This document shows positions 52,859 through 63,917 of a stretch of 64,000 bases of DNA, in pieces. The position numbers and the translations under genes were made by a program. How positions within the stretch are numbered: position 1 is the stretch's first letter; each line of letters begins with the position of its first letter. Under the pieces are notes generated by a model. It was not told the DNA's origin. It saw only the letters and a list, made by a program, of their open reading frames with translations, and made no database searches. This DNA comes from Artemia franciscana (Eukaryota; Arthropoda; Branchiopoda; Anostraca; Artemiidae): positions 1 to 64,000 of the forward strand of contig NC_088881.1 in the NCBI RefSeq assembly GCF_032884065.1. Reading direction: 5' to 3'.

Positions 52859-53470
52859 TTTTGCTCATATTATAAAGTTATTAATTAATAAAAACACTAA
52901 TAAACATAATGATGACAATACAAGACAGCAAAATAAACAGAAGAAAAACCGAGATAAGTATCAAAGCAAAGTAATCAAAGTACGTATTAAGAGAAAACAG
53001 CAATACATCAAAAATAGATATAGATATTTTTGCTCATATTATAAAGTTATAAAGTTATTAATCAATAAAAACACAAATAAACATAATGGTGACAATACAA
53101 GACAGCAAAATAAACAGAAGAAAAACCGATAAAAGCATCAAAGCCAAGCAACCAGAGTATGTATTGAGAGAAAATAGCAATATATCAAAAATAGAGATGT
53201 CGTCCTAGAATACAAGAAAAGCAGATTTGAAAGAAAGGATCCGCTGAAAGGATCGGTTCTCGAGCACACATAAGAATAGTTACTAAGGTGTCTTGTGATC
53301 TAAATTTTAAAAACGTAAAAAACGAAAGAGAGAAGCAAAGCTATTCAACAGACCAGGTCTATCAAGAAGAAAAATCGATAGAGAAAAGCAAAGGACCAAG
53401 GAGCTCTATCATAATGATGAGGATTACCGGAACAAATATAGGGCAAAGTCACTAGGAGAATAATGAGTAA
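52859..53470 (+). repeat. ~170-bp duplication and degenerate Helitron-type coding repeats
   Basis: 52859-53024 recurs at 53025-53200 (TTTGCTCATATTATAAAGTT, GACAATACAAGACAGCAAAA, CAGAAGAAAAACCGA). Translated in one frame the unit gives KNRDKYQSKVIKVRIKRK. At ~53380 a similar KELYHNDEDYRNKYRAKS occurs. Basic, Y/R/K-rich repeats of this kind occur upstream of the Rep domain in arthropod Helitron proteins, so this may be a remnant of one. Stops are present. Confidence 0.4.
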
Positions 53471-53559
53471 ATACTGGAGCAATTCATGTGTGGTAATGAC
53501 TTGCACAAATAGAAAAAGATACATTTATAACCTGATTTTCTGATTCAGTACAAATACTA

Positions 53560-53770
53560 CTATTAGTACTTACTTACTGCAGCTCCAAGCCACCTGAGAC
53601 CAGCACAGCTACGGACGCTCCTCCTCCGTCCCAATCTATTCAAAGCTCCCCTCTTTACACCCTCCCAAGAAGTTTTTCTTTCCCTTAAGTCTTTCTTTAC
53701 GACATCCTCCCACCCCATTCAGAGACGACCTGTTTTCGTTTGGCCTTAGACGGTTGGCCGATAGTAGAAA
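53560..53770 (-). mobile_element. LINE 3'-end fragment, minus strand
   Basis: On the minus strand it reads GGGAGGATGTCGTAAAGAAA, TTCTTGGGAGGGTGTAAAGA, GGAGGAGCGTCCGTAGCTGT and CTTGGAGCTGCAGTAAGTAA, parallel to the plus-strand LINE ends at 56600 and 59200. It also ends in a short trinucleotide-like tail. Confidence 0.65.
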
Positions 53771-54119
53771 TAACCTGTTTTCTTTTAATTCAGATAAGAG
53801 ATAAGATAAGGTGATTACTGAAAATGGTTATCATAAGCCCAAATGGGCCGAATTCACACTTTAGCGTCAATAAACAAAAAAACAAAAACAAACAACAACA
53901 ACAAAATTATAAAAGAGAATGTTAAATAAGTAAAAATGTCAAAAACATTCATAATTCCTAATATCAAAAGGTCATTGCTTAATCAGCAAAATGTCAAAAC
54001 AATGAAAATTCGTAAAATTAAATAGGTAATAAACTTATTAAATCATTAAAAAATTAAATCAAACTTATTAAACTTATTAAATCAAACAATTTAGTTATGT
54101 GACCTAAAAATGCCTCGAC
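53771..54119. other. AT-rich interval with short direct repeats
   Basis: AACAAAAACAAACAACAAC-type low complexity, and AAACTTATTAAA repeated three times near 54030-54080. No gene. Confidence 0.4.
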
Positions 54120-54727
54120 AGCACGATTGAGAACACAGGATTCACAGCCAAAGAAGTCATTGGCTGAATTGGACAGGCAAGCAGCACCTTCAACAGGCTC
54201 AAAAAAGTTTGGAAGTCGAGTACTTTCTCTCTCCGGCTTAAGCTCCGCCGGTTCAACAGCAACGTCCTGTCTGTCCTCCTCTATGCATCTGAAACATGGC
54301 TTCTCAAACAAGAAAAAGAGAGGTTAATTCAGTCTTTTGAAAACATGTGCCTGCCCAGACGTCTTGGCATCCAGTGGACCCAGAAGGTAACGAACGAGCA
54401 CATTAGAAAACATCACAGGTCAACCGTCCCTCATCGAGACCATACGAAGGCTTAGATGGAGCTACCTCAGACATGTGCTGCACATGGAAGATTCCAGAAT
54501 CCCCAAATCAACATTTTCTTTTGTTACCTGAAGGCAACCGCCGCAGAGGAAGACCCAAAAATACAGTCCGTCGTACCTACAACAGCGACCTGCGGTGCCT
54601 TCACGCCTCAATACAGCTGGAGTGGGAAGATATCTTCACAGCCGCAAGTTTCAGAGGCGACTGGAGACTCTTCTTGGACGCCCTGGGTGCATCTGGAGGC
54701 ACAGGAGGATCTAAGGTAAGGTCCTAA
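54120..54727 (+). mobile_element. LINE C-terminal fragment (second family)
   Basis: Frame-corrected translation: RFNSNVLSVLLYASETWLLK, then RRLGIQWTQKVTNEHI, LRHVLHME-like sequence, then in the frame ending at 54727 LPEGNRRRGRPKNTVRRTYN and FRGDWRLFLDALGASGGTGG. This is the conserved C-terminus that follows RT in many arthropod LINEs. Several frameshifts. The same C-terminus is present more degraded at 45190-45290. Confidence 0.75.
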
Positions 54728-54780
54728 AAATAGAAAGCTTGAAATTTGCAAAATGAACATTAAAATTATAAAAAGGGAAG

Positions 54781-55065
54781 TTAATAATAAAAAGGTTCAA
54801 CTATGTAAGGGATGAAAGTCTCTATATCTTTCAGTGGAAACTTTTCCAAGAAGGGGGTTTCTGTTGAAGTAGATCGTGGAGGTTGGTGTCGAAGGGGTGA
54901 ATAGTGACTAGGGAAAAGGTTAGTTGTCCGAGCGTTATGAAGGGCATTTTTAGCAAAACGCAAGGAAAGTTTTGCTCTCCTTTCCTTAAGGGTGACTAGA
55001 TTGGCTCTCCCAAGAAAAGCCAAATGTAAGGCACTTTGCCCTCGTTGAAGATAATTCTTGGGCAC
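54781..55065 (-). mobile_element. LINE C-terminal fragment, minus strand
   Basis: A 94-codon minus frame with LGRANLVTLKERRAKLSLRF and AKNALHNARTTNLFP, ending FLEKFPLKDIETFIPYI. This matches the end of CR1/jockey-like ORF2 proteins (xLxERRxxLCxxFAxK...LFP). 5'-truncated. Confidence 0.7.
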
Positions 55066-55233
55066 CTTTTTTTTATTTCTTTTAGTGTTACAGGCAGCAA
55101 ACTTGCGTAGTTACATTGTGTTCCCCAAATGTTATACTGACGAGTGTATAGTGTGACATTGTTACTGTCCTTGTGTTATCCTTTTTCAAATATTTAAGTG
55201 CTACAACATATTTAACATGTCCTTTTTTTCTAG

Positions 55234-55395
55234 CAAAGAGGAGAGCTATTTGAAAAAGTACAAGGTTTATGCTTGGCATATTGCCAGATAGCACGCATGT
55301 TTGATTCTGTTTTCACGCATCTATGTCAGCCTCAGAAGCGTCTCTTTGTAAAGAAAGTACTTGATCTAGTCATATTAAGGGGTTTGGAACTGAGA
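55234..55395 (+). CDS. Candidate host exon, DRC11/IQCA1-like N-terminal region
   Basis: An acceptor with a strong pyrimidine tract (CCTTTTTTTCTAG, ends 55233) and a donor GAGA|GTAAGAG (55396) bound exactly 54 codons: ELFEKVQGL, AYCQIARMFDSVF, QPQKRLFVKKVLDLV and RGLELR. The pattern YxQIxR...PQKRxxxxKVLDxV...LEL is that of the N-terminal region of DRC11/IQCA1, a subunit of the axonemal dynein regulatory complex, as I remember it. A second donor at 55428 (TTAAG|GTACAC) would extend it. The next candidate exon is 62124-62369 with the matching following motif. The conserved positions are partly changed (LILR for GMGR-like), so fast evolution or a decayed gene is possible. Confidence 0.5.
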
Positions 55396-55429
55396 GTAAG
55401 AGATTTAGCTTATTTGTATCCATTAAGGT

Positions 55430-55785
55430 ACACATTGTGCACTCAATTACAGTCTTACATACTATTATTCAAAACATTTTTTTGAAGGTACTCTACATCC
55501 TTAGTATTGAACTGTTCTAATTTACCGTTCTAACTTTTTGCGTTTGTTGGGACGGGGGTAGATTTTACCCCTTTGTTACATTTTTGTAAGACTTGCTTTG
55601 ACAGATTTCAGATAATCATTTGCAGCAAGTTTTTCCCAAAAGCTCTGTTAATTAAGTTTACCTTAAACTGTAGAAAGCCTCAAAAATGACACAAATCACC
55701 TATCTTACTCTTGGAGAATGTGCTATTAAATATAACCCGGTGCATTGATAACCTATAACCCGGTGGACCTGACATACTGAAAACT
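55430..55785. other. Presumed intron sequence, no feature
   Basis: No exon recognised. AACCCGGTG is repeated at ~55735 and ~55757 just before the LINE. Confidence 0.35.
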
Positions 55786-55786
55786 G

Positions 55787-56765
55787 ATGGTTAGCAACTG
55801 GTTTTGCATTAAATCAGGAGTTAAGCAGGGTTGTGTTCTATCCCCCCTTATCTGGATCATTTTGATGGACTTCGTCTTAAGGAGCACAGGAAAGGCAATT
55901 GGAGACCATGGAATCAAATGGGGAGGAAGAACGCTCCTGGACTTAGATTATGCTGATGATTTAAGCATATTAAATGAAAATGTGAGCAAAATGAATGAAT
56001 TTTTAGAGGTTTTACGAGTTCAGGGTGCTAAAATAGGCTTGAAAATTAATGTTAAGAAGACTAAGTCACTAAGGCTAGGAATAAGTGAAGATGAACAGGT
56101 GACATTAAGTAACGAAAAGATTGATCAGGTTGGGAGCTTCAGTTACCTTGGTAGTATTATTAGTAAAGATGGTGGGAGCAGTGAAGATGTTAAAAGTAGA
56201 ATAGCTAAGGCCCAGGGTGTTTTTTCACAGTTAAAAAAAGTTTGGAAGAATTGAAAGATAAGTCTACAAACCAAGATTAGAATATTGGAAGCTACAGTGA
56301 TGACAGTGGTCAAATACGGCTCTGAAGCATGGGCACTCCGAAAAGCAGATGAAAATTTACTAGATGTTTTCCAGAGAAATTGCCTACGGATTGTTCTGGG
56401 TACCCGGCTGTCTGACCGTATTTCAAACAGTAGGTTGTACGAAAAGTGTGGTTCAATCCCGCTTTCTGGGGCTATAATGAAAGAAAGGTTGAGATGGCTA
56501 GGCCACGTTCTACGGATGAAGGATGACAGATTACCGAAGATTGTCCTTTTTGGCCAACCGTCTGGGGCTACACGGAAAGCAGGTCGTCCTTGTCTGGGTT
56601 GGGAGGATGTCATAAATTAAGATTTAAAGTAAATGGGAACTTCCTGGGAGGGTGTAAAGAGGGAGGCTTTAAATAGATTAGGTTGGAGGAGGAGCGTGCG
56701 TAGCTGTGTTGGCCTCAGGCGGCTTGGTGCTGCAGTGAGTTATTAGTAGTAGTAGTAGTAGTAGG
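55787..56765 (+). mobile_element. LINE (RT to 3' end), one nonsense codon
   Basis: One frame runs from ~55787 to 56620 apart from a TGA at 56252-56254. It contains SGVKQGCVLSPL (motif B), LDYADDLSI (YADD at residues 55-58), GLKINVKKTK, FSYLGSII, then KYGSEAWALRKADE, CLRIVLGTR and ERLRWLGHVLRM. The sibling at 58290-59345 has AGA at the TGA position, so a single A-to-T change made the stop. The 3' end has GGTGCTGCAGTGAG and a TAG trinucleotide tail (56741-56765). 5'-truncated at about RT motif B. It lies in the presumed intron between the DRC11-like exons. Confidence 0.88.
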
Positions 56766-56999
56766 TATGATTTTCTTCAAGATCACTTGAATTTTTGGGA
56801 GTGTTTCCTCCCCCCTCCTTTTTCGAAAATCAGTTAAAATTTCTCAGGCTCTTAGCTTTTAATGGGTAGCATTAAACTTTATATATTTTATATGTTTTGA
56901 ATCAGCATAGAAATTCAAAATCTGTCTAGTAAGAAAAAATTTCCATTTGTATCTGATTTGGGAATGACAATTATTATCTTGATTAGTCAATAGTGCAAG

Positions 57000-58264
57000 T
57001 TTGCTGCGAAGATAAATTTACGGGAATTCCAAAAATATCCTAAAACGCCTCAAATATTGGCGTCGAAGATTGCAATGGCGTTGTTCTTCTAACGTAATAT
57101 TTCTTTCTTCTTCACTTTTATTTTCGAATCGTCCTAATTCTCGCTGTTGCTTATCTGATAACAGCTCAATCCTTTGTTCTTCACTTTTATGTTTGACTTG
57201 TTCTGATGCTCGTTTGGTAGTATTTATCTGGGGGGCTGATAGAGGGTGTTTTTGGTAAAAATGCAAGGGAATTTGTGTTCTCCTTTACTTGATGGTTACC
57301 AGGTTCGCTCTTCAACGAAGGAATATCTATACGGAACTTTACACTCATTGAAAATAATTCTTAGACACCTTTCTTATGCTGCTTTTATTCTTTCTGACAA
57401 TTCACTGGAGATACTGGGTTGCCAAACAGGGCAGGCGTACTCAAGGATTGGGCGTACACATGAAAGATAAGTTCTCAAACGATGGGAATTTGATAATTTT
57501 TTAGGATTTTAAGGAGGGAAAATGCGGTATCTGCGCGTTTTAAAAAATCATTAACACAATGATACCCTTTGAAGTCGCTTGAGATGGTAACACCCATTAA
57601 TTTCACCTTGTAAAAGCATAATGAATAAAGCCACGATTAGAAATGACAAGGACCAAGGTTCAATCCCGCACTTCGCAAGGAATTTCGATGCCTTGCGATG
57701 ACGTAGTGGCTATAGCTGCACCTTATGATTGAAGGTTGGCAGGTTCAATCCCACGTATCGCAAGGAAATTGACCCATTAATTTCACACTACTAACTGACA
57801 TTTCGGGGGGGGATTGAATGGGTAAAGGAAGGGAGAGTCTTAAGAAAATTAAATTTTAATGTTTTGGATTTTAAAGGGTTGAATTTCATATTTTTAGCAA
57901 CAGTTTTATCTGATGTTTTTTCCAGGATGTTCATTGGGCTACTTTTTAGATTTTTGAAACGAGTCTTTAAGACTGTTCGATCATTAACAAATTTGCATCT
58001 GTCAGACAATTCGATATCAAGGCTATTTATCATTTCGAGAAATAAATTGGACCTAATAGGGCTCCTTGGGGCACGTCGGTGTAAATTGGGAGGGGGTTAG
58101 AATGCATCTTAAGGTATTTGACAACTTGCGTTGTATTAGAGAGCAAAGAGACAATTTTTCTAATTAAAAAGGGATCAACTTGAAGTTCATTGGATAAATC
58201 TTCTAAAAATGTGTTGTGGTTAAAATTGAGAAGTCCCATCGCTGTCAAACACCTTTGGTCTTCA
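57000..58264 (-). mobile_element. CR1-like LINE, minus strand, broken
   Basis: On the minus strand from 58264: VVKYLKMHSNPLP, TDVPQGALLGPI (motif B, PQGxxLGP), then CKFVNDRTVLK, where families have FxDDT; here the first Asp is Asn. At ~57470-57280 the post-RT region LRTYLSCVRPILEYACPVWQ occurs with stops. The tail part (57266-57018) encodes EEQRIELLSDKQQRE repeats of unclear origin. Inactive. Confidence 0.7.
57647..57765 (+). other. tRNA-like module pair
   Basis: 57691-57765 is 75 nt with perfectly pairing ends CCTTGCG and CGCAAGG, A-box-like TGACGTAGTGG and B-box GGTTCAATCCC. It is a sibling of 7789-7863. Immediately upstream, 57647-57680 retains a B-box (GGTTCAATCCC) and the same CGCAAGG end, a second truncated module. 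It is inserted in the minus-strand LINE. Confidence 0.6.
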
Positions 58265-59345
58265 GTTTTATCGATTATGAGCACGCTTTTGATTCTGTTG
58301 ATTATATGGTATACCAGAAAAATACATTAAGATGATTTGTGCTATGTACAAGAATAATACTGCTGCGGTTAAGGTAGGAAATGAGGTTAGCAACTGATTT
58401 TGCATTAAATCAGGAGTTAAGCAGGGTTGTGTTCTATCCCCCTTTATATGGATCATTTTGATGGCCTTCGTCTTAAGGAGCACAGGAAAGGCAATTGGAG
58501 ACCACGGAACGAAATGGGGAGGAAAAACGCTCCTGGACTTAGATTATGCTGATGATTTAAGCATGTTAGATGAAAGTGTGAGCAAAATGAATGACTTTTT
58601 AGAGGTTTTGCGAGTTCAGGGTGCTAGAATAGGCTTGAAAATTAATGTGAAGAAGACTAAGTCACTAAAGCTAGGAATAAGTGAAGATGAAAAGGTGACA
58701 TCGGGTAGCGAAAAGATTTATCAGGTTTCAGCTTCACTTACCTTGGTAGTATTATTTGTAAAGACGGTGGGAGCAGTGAAGATGTTAAAAGTAGAATAGC
58801 TAAGGCTCAGGGTGTTTTTTCACAGTTAAAAAAAGTTTGGAAGAATAGAAAGATAAGTGTGCAACCCAAGATTAGAATATTGGAAGCTACAGTGATGACA
58901 GTGGTCAAATATGGCTCTGAAGCATTGGCGCTCCGAAAAGCAGATGAAAATTTACTAGATGTTTCCCAGAGAAATTGCCTACGGATTGTTCTGGGTACAC
59001 GGTTGACTGACCGTATTTGAAACAGTAGGCTGTACGAAAAATGTGGTTCAATCCCGCTTTCTAGGGATATAATGAAAGAAAGGTTGAGATGGCTAGGCCA
59101 CATTCTGCGGATAAAGGATGACAGATTGCCGAAGATTGTGCTTTTTGGCCAACCGTCTGTGGCTACACAGAAAGCAGGTCGTCCGTGTCTGGGCTGGGAG
59201 GATGTCATAAATTAAAATTTAAAGGAAATGGAAACTTCTTGGGAGGGTGTAAAGAGAGAGACCTTGAATATATTAGTTTGTAGAAGGAGTATGCGTATCT
59301 GTGTTGTCCTCAGACGGCTTGGTGCTGCAGTGAGATATTAGTAGT
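58265..59345 (+). mobile_element. LINE (RT to 3' end), second copy, broken
   Basis: Starts FIDYEHAFDSVDY (RT motif A). After frame changes the 58458-58799 frame carries LDYADDLSML, GLKINVKKTK and LGISEDE; the rest matches 56160-56760 closely but has further indels and stops. The 3' end GGTGCTGCAGTGAGATATTA plus a short TAG tail is at ~59340. Its left end abuts the minus-strand LINE at 58264. Confidence 0.85.
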
Positions 59346-62123
59346 AGTATTTTGTGGCGTATAAGTGGAAGTCTGTTGCCCTTTCATCGTCTGTTGCCCA
59401 TGTGTACAACACTATGGTTTTCCCTCATTATCTGTACCTTAGCCCATTTCGGCAAATATTTACGGCTACAGTTAAGCTGAAATTACGACCACTGTACTCA
59501 AGTATGCAAAGTTTTTACTGCGTTCACCACCATGGAAAAGCAATAGGTATGTTACGCGCAAGTACCGTGTTACCAACCCTGAAGAAGCGATTCTGTCCCA
59601 AATTGATCTATATAATTTGTCTGTCAAGCCCCACCCATGGGCCAAGGTTTTACAGCAGTAGTCGGCATTTGTTTCTCATTTTTTTTTTTTTTTTTTTTTT
59701 TTATGTGTGTCAGAAGAATTTGTTTCTTTTTTTTGTACTCCTTCTGTTTTTTCATTGATGGGTATTAAATGCATTTATTCATTCATATAATGTAGGCTAT
59801 TGTTTGAGGCTATGTTTTTAGGCTATGTCTGAAATTCCTGTAAATTTGCTTCGCAACAAACTCCTAATATTAAGACTAATCGAGATGATAGTACTCTTTC
59901 CTGAATCAGCTACAAATGACAAATTTTTCTCATTAGCCGAATTTTATGGTTTTTGGACGCCGGCTCTGGTTTATTTCCAAGGTTTGACTAGAACTATTTT
60001 TTTCCTGTTTCACTGCGTGGCCTGTCAACTGCTTCACCGGCTAATTTTGAGGTTTTTTTTTTTGCACCGCCAATGAGGAGACACTTCTTTTCAACTAGTT
60101 CTGTGGTGCGGTCAGAACTTCAGATCGTTGTTTCAGCTTTCTGTGGCCGTGGAATTCCTCGACTTCATTCTGGGTGGCAATTTTATTTGTACCCACAGTG
60201 GGTGCTGTTTATCAAGACGAAACTCAGGAAAAAGGAAATCTCTTTTTAGTGTGGCGAATTGTGAAAGATGTCTCATATGTTTTCCTAAACCTAATAGTTA
60301 AATTATCCACGGTTTTGTATTGTGAATATTAATGTCCTAAATAAAAGTTTTTGTTTAATCAGTAATACAAAGGTAAATTTTTAGGACGACCAGAAAAATA
60401 ATATTGCACAGCAAGTCATAGGCCTTGAGAAAAAAATATACAAGCCAGGTAGATCAATTGGGCTAAGATATTCAGTGATATTGCTGGCAAGGTCGTATCC
60501 CGGGATAGGGAGGACTGCAGAACTGACCACCCCTCTGGAAATTTTTGATGTGTGCAAGTTTTTTAGACCCTCTCCCTCGATGAAAAATTCTGGATATGCC
60601 CTTTATTTCTGGCACTAAGTTCTTCAATTTCATTTATTTTTGGCTGAATGAAGTAGGGCCTTTTTTTGTTCCTTTTTATGAATGTTTACTTTTGCATCAT
60701 GATCATCCTTACTGAAAAGAAAGAAATCATCTACCGACAAATATATAAATGTTTTGCCTTCAATATTCAAAAATATGTTCGATAAAATAATTTTTTGATT
60801 TAAGAGAATAAAAATTATAGTTTATTTAAGTAAAGAATATAGAACTTACTATTAGAATTGTTATTACTATTTTACTTTAATTTAAGGGAAATAAAGACTA
60901 TTTCTGGTTTCTAGATTTCACGATTCCCATCCTGATTTGAACTAAAATGGAAGAGTTGTGGGAATCAAGTTATGGCTAATTGTAGAAAAAGCCAAGACAG
61001 ATAGTCCAATTGAGTGAGAACCAAACCTGGTATTAACCCCCCCTCCTTATTAGGATTGTATAAAAATGATGTTAGTTCATTTGTTAATAGTTTTGTCTAT
61101 CTATTATCCCTCCATGCGTCATTGCTAGGGCAGTAGAACCAAGGTAGATAGTCATAGAGCTAAGATAGTGATAAAATCTATAGTTTTCCAAGTGTTTGGT
61201 TAAATGGCACGGGTAAACGGCGGGAGTAAGTGTGCCTCTCTTACTGGACCAATATTTATTTGTTATCTTTTAGCAAGTCACGCCTGCCTAGAGTCTCAGT
61301 CAGGTTGACCAAGAATTTAAAATTGACATAGGACCATTAGATTGCCTGAAATGAGAGGTAAAAAAGGGGTGCCTGCCTATGGTCTTAGGCAGGTTGAACC
61401 AAGAATTTAGAATTGACACAGGACTGTTAATTTGCCTAGAATGAGAGGCAAACAAACAGTTTTGTATTTCTCTATTTTAAAGCCGACAAAATAGAGTCTT
61501 ATTGAGTCAAAATTCCAAGCCTGAAGATTTCACATCAGCTCTATCGGAACAAATTTTTGATTTTTCGGACCATTTTATCTTGTTCGAAAATGTCTCTTTG
61601 ATTTCTAGGAACTAGGGTTTAAAGCAAAATTTCCGTGAAATGATTGAAATCATGAAAATTTTATTCAATAATGTGGCTTAAATAGAGACGCAGGTGACTT
61701 TGGCTTGAACTGTATTTATGATAATTTATTAAAGTCAGATAAAGTGAGGGTCATTTCACCCAAGGCGTTTAGCCTTCATCCAATTGTTAGTTCAAATAAA
61801 ACTAGAACTGAACCTGGAAGGTCAAGGAGATTTGTTCATGGTATTGCGTTGAAAAAAAGGTCATTAAATAATATGTAATAATGCTATTTTGTATATATTC
61901 TATTGGTCTTAATTATTTTATCTTAGTGTTTCTATTGATAACGGTTACTGCACCTGTGACCGAAATATCCAGTATTTTTTGTGAATGATCACTGTCTAAC
62001 AAAAGGTTTTATCCCTGTATGGAACTTTTATTTGTCGTTCTTGATTGTTGTATCCACCAAACAAAGGGAAAAATTAGACACTTAAAGGAAGTATTCAAAT
62101 GATTCTTAGGATCATTGTCAGGG
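59346..62123. other. Presumed intron: low-complexity and unassigned sequence
   Basis: 59646-59760 has a T-rich stretch and ends ATTAAATGCATTTATTCATT, like a LINE 3' tail. 61270-61455 holds two ~95-bp related units (GCCTGCCT, GGTTGA-CCAAGAATTT, GCCT-GAAATGAGAGG). 61780-61930 and elsewhere have no recognised content. The open frames at 59354 and 59825 have no family match. Confidence 0.35.
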
Positions 62124-62369
62124 GATGTAAATACACTAAAGATTTTCAATAAACGCAGTAAATGTTATCTTCCTCATAACGAAATATGTGCTCTATCATT
62201 TACTGTGGCACCCAACTTGGATGAAATCGTGTTTCAGAAACCGTATGATATCAGCAATGTTGGACTACCGATTCCAAAACATTTTCGCTTGGAAAGGGAA
62301 GAATGCCATCTAGGTATTTTGATAATGATCCAAGGAGTATTTGATGACATTGGAAGAACGTCACATCAG
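62124..62369 (+). CDS. Candidate host exon, DRC11/IQCA1-like continuation
   Basis: An open plus frame closed by a donor at CATCAG|GTAATT (62370). The segment NLDEIVFQKPYDISNVGL followed by PIPKHFRLERE matches, at equal spacing, the (F/L)D(D/E)I...(D/G)(I/L)PIPK(Y/H)F region I recall from DRC11/IQCA1, which directly follows the part encoded at 55234-55395. The left boundary is uncertain: a CATTGTCAG|GGG acceptor (62123) or a later one near 62139 are possible, leaving an extra ~14-30 residues relative to the family. No TE resemblance. Confidence 0.5.
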
Positions 62370-62539
62370 GTAATTTTTCAAAAGTAAAAAAAAAATATAC
62401 TGTTCAATATTTGTAGAAATTAATTTGAAGATTGGTCCATAAAATTCTTAAAATCATCCTTCAAAATGAAATTCGGGCCTTGGAATTAGGGATGTATGGT
62501 CGAAAAGTTTAAAATCCTGTCTCTGACTCTTAGAATTTC

Positions 62540-62720
62540 AGAATAATGAAACATCTTTTTTTTTTTGGGGGGGGTGGGGGGGGGTGGGGTGGTCAGACCA
62601 TGGAGGGTCAGGGGTCAGCTCCCATAAGTTTGGAATAAAATATCCTTAATGTTTTATTTCTTTTGGGGGGGCATGGAGGGCCAGGGGTTACCTCCAATAA
62701 GTGTGAAATAAAATATTGTT
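62540..62720. repeat. G-run tract and short duplicated segment
   Basis: 62566-62592 is almost pure G with T interruptions (potential G-quadruplex). GGAGGGTCAGGGGTCAG and GGAGGGCCAGGGGTTA with following AATAAAATAT sequence form two ~80-bp related units. Confidence 0.7.
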
Positions 62721-62829
62721 AATAAGTTGTTTGGGGAGGGGTCGGTCTATTGTTACTCAAACGCTAACGCCTTGGATTTCAAAAGGGGTGATTCTGGTTC
62801 TTCTTATTTTGGAAAGAAGGGTTCTGAGT

Positions 62830-63235
62830 TGTCTTTTTTTATTCTCAAATTTTGCCTTCGGCTCCTGAAGTCTGACTGCAAAGCTTGTACTCTCGTTTTA
62901 TTTCAAAAGCTTGTCATTAATTCTGAAATTACGCTTTCCACTCCTGAAATCTGGTTGAAAAGCATGGGCTCCTGCTTTAATAAAAAAAGTTTATCTTCTT
63001 CAATTTTCAAAATTTGCCTTTGACTCCTTAAATCTGGCTGTAAAGCTTTGACTCCTGCTTTAATTCTGGACTCCTTCTTTAATTTAAAAGCATATCTTTG
63101 CAGAGTCTCGAATTTTTGCCTTTGACTTTTGAAATTCGGTTGCAAAGATTGAGTTTCTGATTTAATTTGAAAATTTATCTTCTGAATTATCAAAATTGCG
63201 CCTTTGGCTCTTTAAATCTGGTTGCAGATGACTAC
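62830..63235 (-). repeat. ~84-bp coding-type minisatellite, coiled-coil-like
   Basis: On the minus strand LQP(D/N)(L/F)(R/K)SQRQ-like units recur about every 77-100 bp (boxes at ~63206, 63125, 63025, 62941 and 62864). One unit boundary reads SETQSLQPNFKSQRQKFETL. The translated stretch of ~96 residues is charged and helical. It may be a fragment of a repeat-protein exon or simply a minisatellite with an open frame. No splice sites or start are convincing. Confidence 0.45.
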
Positions 63236-63917
63236 TTTTTTTTTCTTTTTTTTTTGATAATGTAGTCTGCAGTTCTTTGAATTTGAGCCTTAACGGTTAT
63301 AGCCACCCAATGACAGATTTCGTTTTATAAAACTAGTAAGAACAGGACTATTAGATGTGCTATCTAATAAATAGTAGTAATATAGTCAATAATATTTCTT
63401 AAATTTAAATGTCATATATGTTTATAATTATATACAACAAATGCTTTATTCTTTAATTAGGACGTAGCTTTGACAGATATAATTAGTCAATAAAAAAATG
63501 AGTTTCTTCCAGTGACGGAAAATAACATTTGTTTTCTAATATGATTTTTGTAAATATATTTTCAACTACCTTCGGAATTTTCTCCACTTAAAAGGAAAAT
63601 CATCTACCAACAAAGGCATAAAAGTTTTCGTATTAAGCGGCCAAAGGAAAATTTTAGAAAGGTATAAATAACAGGGATAAAAACAATTACAAATGCTGCA
63701 GAACGGTACGCTAAGGATTTTGGATTTGCTTCCTAAATTTAAAAGTTAACTATATTTTTACCTGTAAAAAAAAATTTGGTAGTCTAACTTAGACTAGGCA
63801 TATTTTAAATAGTAGAAAATGCTCTTTTTAACTTACGATGATAAAAAAACACGCTTTTTCTAATATATAGTCTTCAGAAATATCCGTCTTAACGGCTAAA
63901 ACTAACTGTTGTATATC
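63236..63917. other. Interval without recognised gene
   Basis: AT-rich, no exon or repeat recognised. Confidence 0.35.

Noticed and set aside
54456-54719. 87-codon frame MELPQTCAAHG...
   Set aside because: Out-of-frame reading of the LINE C-terminus; the authentic frame is the overlapping one ending at 54727.
56143-59208. Minus-strand frames MTSSQPR... at two places
   Set aside because: Antisense of the same LINE C-terminal region in two copies.
59354-59758. 134-codon plus frame
   Set aside because: Ends in a T-run giving poly-Phe; the first part may be LINE-derived but no motif could be assigned.
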